Of a stretch of DNA of 64,000 nt, positions 12,427 through 22,815 are shown piece after piece; position 1 is the stretch's first letter, and each line of letters begins with the position of its first letter. Made by a program: the position numbers and the translations under genes. The notes beneath the pieces were generated by a model that had not been told where the DNA came from, made no database searches, and saw only the letters and a list, made by a program, of their open reading frames with translations. Source of the DNA: Zeus faber (Eukaryota > Chordata > Actinopteri > Zeiformes > Zeidae); assembly GCA_960531495.1 (NCBI GenBank), contig OY482863.1:7114000-7177999 (forward strand). Reading direction: 5' to 3'.

Positions 12427-12489
12427 ATGATACTGTGGCGGACCAAGGGGCGCGGTCAATTTGACCGCGCCCCTTTGTCCGAGTATCAT
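12427..12489. repeat. inverted LTR-end palindrome
   Basis: Arms CGGACCAAGGGGCGCGGTCAA and TTGACCGCGCCCCTTTGTCCG abut with no loop and one mismatch, flanked by ATGATACT and AGTATCAT with a 4-base bulge. The left arm TGTGGCGGACCAAGGGGCG equals the LTR start of the 7.3-9.4 kb gypsy family with one base changed farther in. It seems to be two inverted LTR ends fused, or a terminal piece of a non-autonomous element. Confidence 0.8.
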
Positions 12490-12519
12490 GGCTCACAACA
12501 AAAACTCACCATCATTAGT

Positions 12520-12996
12520 GGATTTGAGTAAATACAATTGGTGAGAAATAAACTAAAACATTGAATTGATATAGCTGAACTAGTTAATAATTTGGCTACA
12601 CTTCAAAATTCTGATTAATTACGATTCATCTCATTTTCAAATTTAGTCAAATTTGACCCGAAAGAAAGATTTATCTACTTTAAAAGCAGTGCATGGAGTT
12701 AATGCCCTACCATGATTTGGTTATTTGGTTTGGTTATATATGGAAACACAAAAGAATCTGTGTCAAAATGTATTTAACGGCATTTTCACCATAAACAAGC
12801 CGCCATTGTTCTGCTATTCACTGAGCCAGCTGCTAAGAGGAATGAGCCTCTACACAAGAAATGTTTTAAAAGGCCTTTAAAACATGGGAATCAAACTAAT
12901 AAAAAAACATACACTGCTGTGATAATAAAAAAAAAAATTATAATAATAATAATCTGCAGCGGACCCCCTGCCAATCCTTTGAGGACCCATAGGAGG
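12520..12996 (+). repeat. ~475-bp repeat, outlying copy
   Basis: Almost identical to 15,971-16,447 and 17,274-17,750, starting GATTTGAGTAAATAC and ending GACCCATAGGAGG. It differs at only a few bases (for example TTAATGCCC against TTAAAGCCC). It lies right after the LTR-end palindrome. After its end comes GTTTGGGAACCC, a hAT-like terminus. The class is unknown and no coding frame is present. Confidence 0.85.
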
Positions 12997-13435
12997 CCAC
13001 GAACCCCCGTTTGGGAACCCTTTAGGAAACATTTGTCTTGCTCGAGAGCATGTTGATGGTGGTACACTTATGTATTTACTGCTGCTTTGGCGTATGACTG
13101 TTCACTTCCCAGTGATAGAGCTCCGTCTGGAAAGCAAATGGTCCCTCTGGGATATTAAAGAGCCACGCCACCCTCTGCACGTCCAGATCTGCAAGTCCTT
13201 GTCAGTTGTCGGAGTAGATTCCCAAATATGTCAATCCGGGACGACATCCCCGTCAGAGCGCCGGGGCCGGTCGGCGGAGCGTCCCCGAGGTGACCTCCTG
13301 GGCTCCTGACACCTGATCTCCTGACCTCCTGGGCTCCTGACCTCCTGACCTCTTACACTGCTCCTGGTGTCCATACGGTGATCTGGACAAACACCCTCTC
13401 CCTCTTAGGGGAGGTTCACCCCCGACCTTAGAGCG
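12997..13435. other. intergenic with CTCCTGAC short repeats
   Basis: 13,294-13,352 contains repeated CTCCTGAC and CTCCTGGG words, a short minisatellite. No gene is recognised. Confidence 0.5.
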
Positions 13436-13817
13436 CAAAGAGGGGGAGGGAGGGAGAGAGAGAGGGAGGTGGAGAGAGGGGAGGGGGGCTAAGAGAGTGA
13501 GAGTAAGAGAGAGAGAGAGAGAGACAGCGAGAGAGAGGGAGGGGGAGAATGAGAGAGACAGGGAGAGAGAGGGGAAGAGAGGTGGGAGTGAGAGAGAGAC
13601 AGGGAGAGAGAGGGGGGGAGAGTGAGAGAAAGGGAGACAGAGGGGGAGAGAAGGGGGGAGTGAGAGAGAGAGAGACAGGGAGGGAGGGGGAGGGAGAGAG
13701 AGAGAGAGAGAGACAGGGAGAGAGAGGGAGAGAGGGGAAGAGAAGGTGGGAGTGAGAGAGAGAGAGAGAGAGGGAGAGAGAGGGAGAGAAGGGGGGAGTG
13801 AGAGAGAGACAGGGAGG

Positions 13818-13861
<44 letters not shown>

Positions 13862-14071
13862 GAGACAGGGAGAGAGAGGCAGAGAGAGGGGGGAGTGAGA
13901 GAGAGAGACAGGGAGAGAGAGAGACAGGGAGGGAGAGGGAGGGGGAGAGAGAGACAGGGAGAGAGAGAGTGAGAGACAGGGAGAGAGAGAGTGAGAGGGG
14001 GGAGAGTGAGTGAGAGTAAGAGAGAGAGAGACAGGGAGAGAGATGGAGGGCGAAAGTGAGAGAGAGGGAGA
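13436..14071 (+). repeat. ~640-bp polypurine tract
   Basis: The plus strand is almost entirely A and G, built from GAGAGA, GGGAGAGAGAG and GACAGGGAG words, with only scattered T and C. The long S/L/P-rich minus-strand frames (over 300 codons) come from this composition, not from a gene. Mirror-repeat parts can form triplex DNA. Confidence 0.95.
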
Positions 14072-14808
14072 AACTGCCACAGAGACATGTTGGGAATAAA
14101 TACATGTGGTTTTATTCCCCATAGTGAGATATGATTTAGTGATCTGGTCGTGTGTGTAAAGTTTCCCAGCTGGTGTTTCCAAACAGAACAGCAGACTTCA
14201 GAGGCTCTCGACTCTGAAAGGAGACATTTCAACATGTCTTTCCTCCATTTGAGACGACACAATGCTGCGCGGACAATTTCTCGATTTTTACAGAAAATTC
14301 AAATGAACAATTTCCGAGATGATTTCGTTGATTCAAAAACAATTTTTTTGGAGTGCATTTAAAGGACGGATTGAAGACAGTTACAATTTTTTGGGTCAGT
14401 CACTCCAAAATATTAAAACATATTAATTCTGACGTACTGCGACATGGATGATGCAGTGGCACCTTGTTTGGTGAACAATTTTTTTTTTTTTTTTTTTTTA
14501 TTAATTTCGGTTTACATAACGGCTTTTTTCAACATCTGCAGCAAGTCTGTGATGTGATGAGGTAATGTTAGCCTCCACCCTCAGGATCTGTTAAAGACGA
14601 TGGATGCCTCTTTCCAACTCACCTGGATTTATACCAGGAGAAACATCTGCGTTCTCCTGACAATTTCCTTCTGTGAGATTGGATGAGTTTACCTTTGTGG
14701 AGGCGAGCGGCTGTCGTTATTTATTTATTTATTACTTTATTTAGTCATTTATTTATTTATTTTTAAATCGTGTGGAAAGCAGCTGCTCTGGGGTCAAATT
14801 GATGTTTC
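14072..14808. other. intergenic, nothing recognised
   Basis: Includes a T run at 14,479-14,499 and TTTA repeats at about 14,720-14,763. No gene is seen. Confidence 0.4.
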
Positions 14809-14814
14809 CCATTC

Positions 14815-14845
14815 TTTATATATATATATATAGATTGCAACATAA

Positions 14846-14893
<48 letters not shown>

Positions 14894-14928
14894 ATGTGTA
14901 TGTTTGTGTGTATATATATATATATATT
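14815..14928. repeat. (TA)n microsatellite with TATG variants
   Basis: TA runs at about 14,817-14,832, 14,853-14,880 and 14,911-14,926 with TATG and TGTA words between. Open frames across it are artefacts. Confidence 0.9.
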
Positions 14929-14990
14929 TTTTTGCTCTCTTTCTCACTCTCCTCTCTCACCTCTTTACCGCGGGGGGCTTTATGTGCTCC

Positions 14991-15397
14991 ATAAAAGGAC
15001 GGCGCAGATTGGATTGAGCACCGACAGGTTGTATTCCATCAAAACAGACAGATAGACACGAGCCAAAGAGATAGAGGGACAGAGCAGTCAGGGAGAATAG
15101 CAAAGGGCCAGACTGACAGAGTCCCCAGAGGAGGACAGGGCAAGGAAACAAGACGTCAGGCTCTCGACAAAAATTATGGAAGCTCCCATGGCAGGCTGAC
15201 GGAGACTTCTGTATTCGCATCCCCGGGATTTTTTTATCCCTCCGAAGCGGGCCCGGTGTCGCGCCGAGAGGCGGTGGGACTTTGAGGGAGGCCACGCTAA
15301 AACATTAGACGATCTGATTTAAAGGCCTCCTCCAGTTTGATCTCAAAAATCTGGCTTTTCCGCTTCAAATTTGGAGAAGGGGAAAATGGAGATCGTG
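14991..15397 (+). other. candidate promoter and first exon (MEIV...)
   Basis: ATAAAAGG at 14,991-14,998 could be a TATA box, followed by about 360 bases of mixed GC content. Then GGAAAATGGAG gives a good start context with ATG at 15,386. The frame reads M-E-I-V and meets a near-ideal donor, GTG|GTAAGTATT, after 15,397. This is the layout of a 5' exon with a long leader and four codons. MEIV also begins the long isoform of the LIM-homeodomain protein Lhx9, but four residues cannot prove that and no second exon was found in the window. The exon is inferred. Confidence 0.35.
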
Positions 15398-15674
15398 GTA
15401 AGTATTTGCATTAGCAACACCCTGGTAAACGATGCCGATTCTCATCAACATTAGGATGCTAGTAATGGAGAGCAAAAGTGAACGCAGTAACCACTCAGAC
15501 TGGGGATTATAAATATCTGATCCCCTCCAAAGACTCGTTCAATCACAGAGAGGCCGAACGAGTGCGAATAAAATGGTTTCATTTCAAGGCGTCCCATGGA
15601 TATGTCATTTTTTGGCCCATTTTTAACGGTGGCTGGACACTGGTCCATTAATCAGTTATTTGTCAAAAAAAAAA
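15398..15674 (+). other. possible intron 1 start, unassigned
   Basis: Follows the candidate donor and carries no other signal. The tandem duplication begins after it. Confidence 0.3.
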
Positions 15675-16479
15675 TGCACAAAGGCAGGGGGCACCCTAGA
15701 AAACCCCGAAATAGCCCCAAAAATTGATTCTCAAGATTTAAGGGCGTTTAAAATCTTGAAAGGTTGAATTCCCTGTAAAGGACTAAAAAAGAGCTTGTCA
15801 GAATGGAGTCTGCTGTCACCATAATTAGCCCCTGGTAAATACACCCAGTCGCCCAGAATCACTTCATTATGCCGCCATTATTGCACTAAATAATTCACCA
15901 GCTCTCTGATGACGTGTACCGTATGTCTACGGGTGTTTGGATTTGACAAAAAGGTCCCCTGGATCTGGTATGGATTTGAGTAAATACAATTGGTGAGAAA
16001 TAAACTAAAACATTGAATTGATATAGCTGAACTAGTTAATAATTTGGCTACACTTCAAAATTCTGATTAATTACGATTCATCTCATTTTCAAATTTAGTC
16101 AAATTTGACCCGAAAGAAAGATTTATCTACTTTAAAAGCAGTGCATGGAGTTAAAGCCCTACCATGATTTGGTTATTTGGTTTGGTTATATATGGAAACA
16201 CAAAAGAATCTGTGTCAAAATGTATTTAACGGCATTTTCACCATAAACAAGCCGCTATTGTTCTGCTATTCACTGAGCCAGCTGCTAAGAGGAATGAGCC
16301 TCTACACAAGAAATGTTTTAAAAGGCCTTTAAAACATGGGAATCAAACTAATAAAAAAACATACACTGCTGTGATAATAAAAAAAAAATTATAATAATAA
16401 TAATCTGCAGCGGACCCCCTGCCATTCCTTTGAGGACCCATAGGAGGAGGTATCTGGGCAAATTGTCGGCGATGGTCCA

Positions 16480-16761
16480 CAGCGGCCATTCCCAAACTTA
16501 AGAATGCCGCGGCCCAATTTGAAATCTGAAAATCTTCTGTGGCCCAATGATCTGATTTAAGATGTCATCTGGATCAAAAACTGGACCGGATAAATGAAGA
16601 ATAACGCGTCATTTAAATCCCGCGGTGATTTCAGATTTTTACAAAATTGATAATGTAAATGCTTTTATTTATTTAAAGCACAGTAAATAACCTCTCGCGG
16701 CCCACCTGCAGCACCTCCATGACCCACCAGTTGGCCGCAGCTCACCCTTTGGGAAACACTG
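16480..16761. mobile_element. hAT-like MITE in first duplicate
   Basis: The left end is CAGCGGCCATTCCCAAACTT and the right end is the inverse type CTTTGGGAAACACTG. These are hAT-like termini of the CAGTGTTTCCCAAA type. The interior has GCGGCCCA blocks near both ends and no transposase. The same element sits at 17,783-18,064 in the second duplicate. Confidence 0.65.
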
Positions 16762-17782
16762 GTCAACAGCAATACGGTGGCACAAAAGTAGCCGGGACAG
16801 TTTTTATGCTTTCTAGTCGAAATATTTACATTCATATGTGGTCATTTTAGCCAGTTCCTTCCATCCATAAGATACAGAATACAGTGGGTCCTTCGTCAGC
16901 CAAACGTTCAATAAGAAGAAAGGCTTTCTAAAAAAACAAGCAAAGCGGGGTTGGCGAGGTGTAAGGGCGATGCACAATGCACAAAGGCAGGGGGCACCCT
17001 AGAAAACCCCGAAATAGCCCCAAAAATTGATTCTCAAGATTTAAGGGCGTTTAAAATCTTGAAAGGTTGAATTCCCTGTAAAGGACTAAAAAAGAGCTTG
17101 TCAGAATGGAGTCTGCTGTCACCATAATTAGCCCCTGGTAAATACACCCAGTCGCCCAGAATCACTTCATTATGCCGCCATTATTGCACTAAATAATTCA
17201 CCAGCTCTCTGATGACGTGTACCGTATGTCTACGGGTGTTTGGATTTGACAAAAAGGTCCCCTGGATCTGGTATGGATTTGAGTAAATACAATTGGTGAG
17301 AAATAAACTAAAACATTGAATTGATATAGCTGAACTAGTTAATAATTTGGCTACACTTCAAAATTCTGATTAATTACGATTCATCTCATTTTCAAATTTA
17401 GTCAAATTTGACCCGAAAGAAAGATTTATCTACTTTAAAAGCAGTGCATGGAGTTAAAGCCCTACCATGATTTGGTTATTTGGTTTGGTTATATATGGAA
17501 ACCCAAAAGAATCTGTGTCAAAATGTATTTAACGGCATTTTCACCATAAACAAGCCGCTATTGTTCTGCTATTCACTGAGCCAGCTGCTAAGAGGAATGA
17601 GCCTCTACACAAGAAATGTTTTAAAAGGCCTTTAAAACATGGGAATCAAACTAATAAAAAAACATACACTGCTGTGATAATAAAAAAAAAATTATAATAA
17701 TAATAATCTGCAGCGGACCCCCTGCCATTCCTTTGAGGACCCATAGGAGGAGGTATCTGGGCAAATTGTCGGCGATGGTCCA

Positions 17783-18064
17783 CAGCGGCCATTCCCAAAC
17801 TTAAGAATGCCGCGGCCCAATTTGAAATCTGAAAATCTTCTGTGGCCCAATGATCTGATTTAAGATGTCATCTGGATCAAAAAATGGACCGGATAAATGA
17901 AGAATAACGCGTCATTTAAATCCCGCGGTGATTTCAGATTTTTACAAAATTGATAATGTAAATGCTTTTATTTATTTAAAGCACAGTAAATGACCTCTCG
18001 CGGCCCACCTGCAGCACCTCCATGACCCACCAGTTGGCCGCAGCTCACCCTTTGGGAAACACTG
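17783..18064. mobile_element. hAT-like MITE in second duplicate
   Basis: Copy of 16,480-16,761 carried by the tandem duplication, differing by a few bases. It is not an independent insertion. Confidence 0.65.
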
Positions 18065-18273
18065 GTCAACAGCAATACGGTGGCACAAAAGTAGCCGGGA
18101 CAGTTTTTATGCTTTCTAGTCGAAATATTTACATTCATATGTGGTCATTTTAGCCAGTTCCTTCCATCCATAAGATACAGAATACAGTGGGTCCTTCGTC
18201 AGCCAAACGTTCAATAAGAAGAAAGGCATTCTAAAAAAACAAGCAAAGCGGGGTTGGCGAGGTGTAAGGGCGA

Positions 18274-18960
18274 GCAGGGCTTGAGGATCCTTCTCAGGTG
18301 TTCGGTTTCCCAGGGTCCGGAGGCTCCGCGGTGGCTCGGCCCACCCCTGCGCAATCGCGGCGGCGGGGACCCGCAACCTCTGAGCCCCCGCAGCGATGTT
18401 GCTGTGCAGCTCCATGTGGCCTCCCTGTAGGCCAGCGCCGCCCTCTCCTCTTCAAACTTCCACGTCAGCGGAGCCGGGACGTCGTCGAGGGACGAGGGGG
18501 AGCCAGGAGGTCCCTCTTACTCAGGGATCGCAGGAAACCCGTCAGCGCTTTGAACGGAGCGGCTTGTGACGTCGGTTTGTCCGTCTTGGTGTTGACTACA
18601 TCGCCACCTGGGAACCCTGGAGGAACGTGAGAAACAGAGGCTTTGGGAGCGCTGTTTGTGCTTTTGTCTCGGAATGGCCGCCCAACGGTGAGAGGAGGGA
18701 GAATGAATTAGTGACTCAACCGGTGGCGGCGGATTGTGGATTGTGGGCTACAGGGAGATAAGGGGTGGGGGTGAGATGTTTGGGGTGCAGCTAAACTACA
18801 TCCATCTTCGGCGACCACCGACCTGCCGCAACCTCTTCTAATTGCCCACCTCAAAATCTGGTTTGCCTTACGAAAATGGGAACCGCCACTAATTGTCGAC
18901 CAAATTAAATCGCTTAATGACACACCACTGTGGCCCATTAATCACCACTAATAGAGGGGA
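18274..18960. other. GC- and CpG-rich segment with unrecognised frames
   Basis: A GC-rich block with many CG dinucleotides. On the minus strand two overlapping frames (…FKALTGFLRSLSKRDLL… near 18,500-18,590 and WKFEEERAALAYREA near 18,420-18,465, continuing into MELHSNIAAG) look protein-like but lie in different frames and end quickly. It may be a CpG island or a decayed exon. The product is not recognised. Confidence 0.3.
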
Positions 18961-20460
18961 TGGTCACTTGCCGCAGAGAGAGAGAGAGATTTTAACAAAC
19001 CTTTATTAAGCACATGTCACTTGCCTTCTAGTCCGATGGCACAAGCACAAAAAAAACTGGAAGACAAATCAATGAACAAAGGAATGAAGGAATAAATAAA
19101 TAAATACATATTAGTAATAATAATATTGTAATCACAATACTAGTGAAAATACAAGTTAGGGTAAAAAAAATAAAATAAAAAAAACCACACAAGAAAAAAG
19201 AATGGCCACATCAAGAAATCACCAGTGCAACACAGTGAAAAAGGTCACATTTCCATCTAGAACACAGCAAATGACGTCCTTGTAGCACCACTGTTGTTTG
19301 AAATCCTGCACCTCACTCAGTCGTTTAAAGAAACAAAAAACCCAAAACGAGCCCACGCCCTGGCTCTCGCCAGAGCAAGAAACAACAGGGCAACCTCTTG
19401 TTTTACATCATTCCGTATTCTAGTTTTCCTTGCTTTTGCAAATCGCAAGTTTTGCTTCCACAACCGAAAATGATTAAAGTTTCCATTTAATTGGGTCTAG
19501 CTTATTGCGCCGCGGAAGATTCCCACGGCCTCCTCCTGAGCTTAAAGGTTTGCTGGCACAGATGGATGAGTGCGGAGGGAAATGAGTCAAGGGACGACTT
19601 CTTAAAGCCTTGAGTAAATTGAATACAGCTGGGTATTCTGCTGCAGAGGAGGAGTACAAAGAATTGTACCGTCTCGTAAAATATGCCTCCAATCGCAGGT
19701 GTTGTTCTTTACGCAACGATCGGTGGTTTTATTCTGAGCGCTCCCAGAGACGTTCGACCGCATTGTGCACGAGCAGGATGATTGCAGCAGGCAAAACAGG
19801 TTCAGATCGGATTTAATTATCGCCATCTGCACGGGTACAGGGCAGCACAGGTTCATTGGAATTCTCATGCGTGTCCCTCAGAGTCGTCTTTGCACAACAA
19901 AACATTCAATGGTAATTAAAGGAGCGGCAATAAATGAGGGCCGCCCCCTGAAAATCCACGAGTTGAGTCATCAGTCGAGACCCGCCCGCCGACTGATGAT
20001 TATCAAAAGTCGAGCTGCCGTTTATTTTTCCTTTGTAGGTCAGTGCGCATCTCAGCGTGAGGATAAAACAGATGGAAGCTTACAAAAATGCACATGTGTA
20101 ACATTTCAACGAGGAATTCAAAATAAGGGGAATCATAAATATATTTTTACATGTTATACGTTCCTCCAAATAAAACAGCGTAAACCAGCGTGTGAACAGG
20201 GCAGGGATGGGTTAAGATTTTAACAGTAGGCCTGCTCTTACTGAAACTGCATATTGATCTGGTACTCTTATTGGTTCTTTTTTTTTTTCTTTTTTAAAGA
20301 GAAAAAAGAAAACAGACGGAGAGCAGAATGAACACTGCTTTATTTTCTGCGCATTACGCATGGAGAGAGGGTGATTGGGGCGCAATCTGCACTCGTCCCC
20401 GTGTGTCCCCGTTCCACCCTGCTCATAATATCTGGTGAAAAAAATTCTCTCTAAGCACAA
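18961..20460. other. intergenic, nothing firm
   Basis: A GA run at about 18,977-18,988 is followed by TTTAACAAACCTTTATTAAGC, which resembles a retrotransposon tail on the minus strand. The open frames at 19,474-20,223 have no known motif. Confidence 0.35.
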
Positions 20461-20465
20461 TTTTG

Positions 20466-20745
20466 ATTAGTGCTGGGCGATAAAACAATAACAATAGTTA
20501 TCGCTATGTTTTTTTCCTCGATACCGAAATAAAATAGACCCTTTTAGATCATTTCCATTAAAAAAATCCACAGATCTGTTCATTTCCACACTCGACAAGT
20601 TGAACTGAAAGCCAATAAGTTGGACAATCCAAAGCTGACCTTTCACCTCTAACCAATCACGTTTGTCGATATATATTAAGACATTTCACTGCGTATATGT
20701 GTGAACGTATGTATATGTGTGTGACAAACAAACCTCTTGAATCTA
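20466..20745. mobile_element. MITE-like end and LINE tail
   Basis: ATTAGTGCTGGGCGATAA at about 20,466 is a hAT-like left end. 20,683-20,735 (GACATTTCACTGCGTATATG to CCTCTTGAATC) matches 63,855-63,920, a LINE 3' tail, so a retrotransposon end appears to have joined or inserted here. The right MITE end is not clear. Confidence 0.5.
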
Positions 20746-21165
20746 TATGGAAATAAGCCCCACCCCCTTCCTCATGGACAGGTTGCGCTTGTAAACACCG
20801 CGGAGACAGAGCGCAGCGTCCAGAACTCGTAGGAGAAGCAGAAAGATGATGGGCCGTTGACGACAGGGACACATACAGTACATCCCTAGTTTGGTGTTTT
20901 TTTTGACATTTAAGTTCTGACCCAAAGCATACGGTAAATATCCATTGTGTAAAATATGTCAACAAGATTTTTATTATTTATTTAGAGCTACTTGCCATAT
21001 TATTATTAATAAGTTGAATAATAAATATGTTTATTTATGAAAAAATGTAATAACTGAGGGGACTAAAAAATATCATAAATCGACACGCCTTCATGATTTT
21101 ATTCTTTATAGCCTCAATTATTTTTTAGGTCAGATAATATAGCTTCACTGATAATATTTACAGAA
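20746..21165. other. intergenic, nothing recognised
   Basis: No gene or clear repeat was seen. The last 200 bases are AT-rich. Confidence 0.4.
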
Positions 21166-21169
21166 CGGA

Positions 21170-21345
21170 ACATTGAAATCTCCCAGGACAAGTGGACCGG
21201 CACCACATTTTTTCTCAGGGCAACTCTGCACTGAGGATGCTCGGCGCTTTTCTCCTGCAGCGTTGTGTGTAGAGTGTGTCCATGGAGGGGAGGTCAGAGC
21301 CAATGATTCTTTCTGCAGTTTTGACGACTCGTTGAAGAGATTGCC
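21170..21345 (-). mobile_element. LINE ORF C-terminal fragment (CR1/L2-like)
   Basis: The minus strand reads SLQRVVKTAERIIGSDLP, then MDTLYTQRCRRKAPSIL before a stop. This is the pattern at the C-terminus of reverse-transcriptase proteins of CR1/L2-type non-LTR retrotransposons. It is truncated on both sides. Confidence 0.7.
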
Positions 21346-21499
21346 TCTCTACAGGCCAATTACTGGCCAATCTCCAATCATTGCATGGCAGTGCGGTTAG
21401 TGGTGCATTTCACCCTTTGCGGGTGCTTTGTGAATTAGACGCTTGCTTTTTCTGTTATTTGCGCTGGTTTAGCAGATGCAAAAGCCATGCAATCCTTTT

Positions 21500-21996
21500 G
21501 TGAGTTTTCCCCTTAGTATCTAACATGGTGAATACCCTGCCATCTTCTCCTGTCAACATGTCTATATTAACCTGTTCTGGAGTGTCATTGCTGTGAGTGC
21601 GTCTACCTGCTCACCTCGGGCTGATAGTGCAGCTGTTGTCTCATTGACAAACCTATGTTGTGCGTACCATATATAATGAATCCATTCTCTAGTCTTTGAA
21701 ATCTGTAGCTGAGGTAGGAAAGCAGTAAGGATTTCCGAAGAAGATGAATCCGTAGCCTTTTGTTCTCACGGGACACTAATTGGAAAACCTGTCCAATCAA
21801 CATAAACTGGATCATCTGTACTGCGGCTGCGTCTCCTGCCTTTAGGTGTTAAGGGAAGTATTCTATCCCGCTCTCTTAACATGACTGGGGCACAGCGACC
21901 TGTCCATCCCTTTGGCGATGATGATCTAAGTTCCTTTCCGCAATACCAAAACACATCTGCCAGTGCCACGGTACTGCCTACCAAAAACAAGGGCAT
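21500..21996 (-). pseudogene. degenerate Env-like fragment of an old retroelement
   Basis: Two overlapping minus-strand frames carry VALADVFWYCGKELRS, PVYVDWTGFP and, in a shifted frame, AMTLQNRL. The spacing resembles the end of the surface part and the transmembrane part of retroviral-type envelope proteins. Frameshifts and stops after LQNRL break it, so no protein can be made. No LTR pair or intact pol flanks it. It is an old, incomplete endogenous copy, and the family is not assigned. Confidence 0.55.
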
Positions 21997-22139
21997 TACG
22001 GTCTCCTGGCTGAGTTTTTCATAGTAGCTGTGGATACATTCTGTATTCTATGCCAATAGTGGGTCCCTATTTCTCCTAACATGTAAATGCATTGACAGTA
22101 GGATGACTGTAGAAACTTACACTGTAAGTTAAATATTAC

Positions 22140-22260
22140 AATGAGGGTTTTACCTGTTGCACGTTAGACCGAACAACAAGCAACAGGTATGCAGCCACTC
22201 TGATCCTGGGCCCCCAATTACCTAGACTCAGGTGATGTGTGGCTGTTCAAACCACACCAT
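22140..22260 (+). repeat. LTR-like repeat, copy C, with hairpin
   Basis: Shares the ACCTGTTGC...GCAACAGGT hairpin (22,152-22,160 with 22,180-22,188), TATGCAGCCACTCTGATCC and ACACCATCCCCA blocks with 2,110-2,225. The hairpin spans 37 bases, the same as in copy A. Confidence 0.6.
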
Positions 22261-22468
22261 CCCCATGGCGAGTAAGCACTTTAGTGAGTGCCAACTGTCA
22301 AGCCTCAGCAAATACAGACTTCCTCCTGGAAGTACAGAATAGGGATCCTGTGATCTCCTACTGAGCCTGCTGCTGAGTTACTTTCAGACTTTAGGCCATT
22401 TAGGTACGTGTGGAGTGCATTACATGTATGAAATAGAGCACTATGTCTAGAGAGTCAAAGCTAAGAGA

Positions 22469-22815
22469 TTGGGGAAACTATGTGGAGGGTGGTTGTACCG
22501 GGTGAATTATGAGATACTAACCTTTATGCACAACTACAAAACTACTGGCCACTTAGGAATAGAGAAGCTCACAGGCAAAATCAGAGCAAGATTTTACTGG
22601 CTGGGCTGGCTGAGAGCCATTAGACAGTGGTGTAAGACATGTGTGGCATGTGCTGCTTAAAAAGTGAAAGGTTCCACCTGGTAGAGCACCGTACACAAGT
22701 TCTGTCACATGCCATTCAACTGAAAGGATTGATGAAGACTTGATAGGCCCCTTCCACAACACTGAGCAAGGCAATAAGTACAGAATGGTCGTAGCGAACT
22801 ATCTCTCTAGATGGT
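22469..22815 (+). pseudogene. gypsy-type integrase remnant
   Basis: A 63-codon frame carries the H2C2 zinc-binding pattern: H in FMHN, H in TGHLG, then the paired cysteines in WCKTCVAC, with RFYWLG between. After a stop, another frame (from 22,683) continues as RAPYTSSVTCHS and then DEDLIGPF, GNKYRMVV and LSRW, which matches the start of the integrase catalytic core including its first acidic residue. At least one stop and one frameshift separate the parts. It is on the plus strand, opposite to the Env-like piece, so the two are likely different insertions. Confidence 0.75.

Larger units (their letters stand above)
15675..18273 (+). repeat. 1,303-bp tandem duplication (two copies)
   Basis: 15,675-16,977 and 16,978-18,273 are nearly identical from TGCACAAAGGCAGGGGG to GGTGTAAGGGCGA, with an exact offset of 1,303 bp. 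Differences are single bases, for example ACACAAAAG against ACCCAAAAG. Each copy contains the ~475-bp repeat also present at 12,520-12,996 and one hAT-like MITE. No coding frame is maintained, so this is a recent segmental duplication of non-coding DNA. Confidence 0.95.

Noticed and set aside
13253-14262. Open frames over 200-300 codons rich in S, L and P on the minus strand
   Set aside because: They translate the polypurine tract; composition explains the lack of stops.
18298-18630. 110-codon plus-strand frame
   Set aside because: Proline- and arginine-rich and overlapping minus-strand frames in a CpG-rich block; neither strand gives a recognisable protein.
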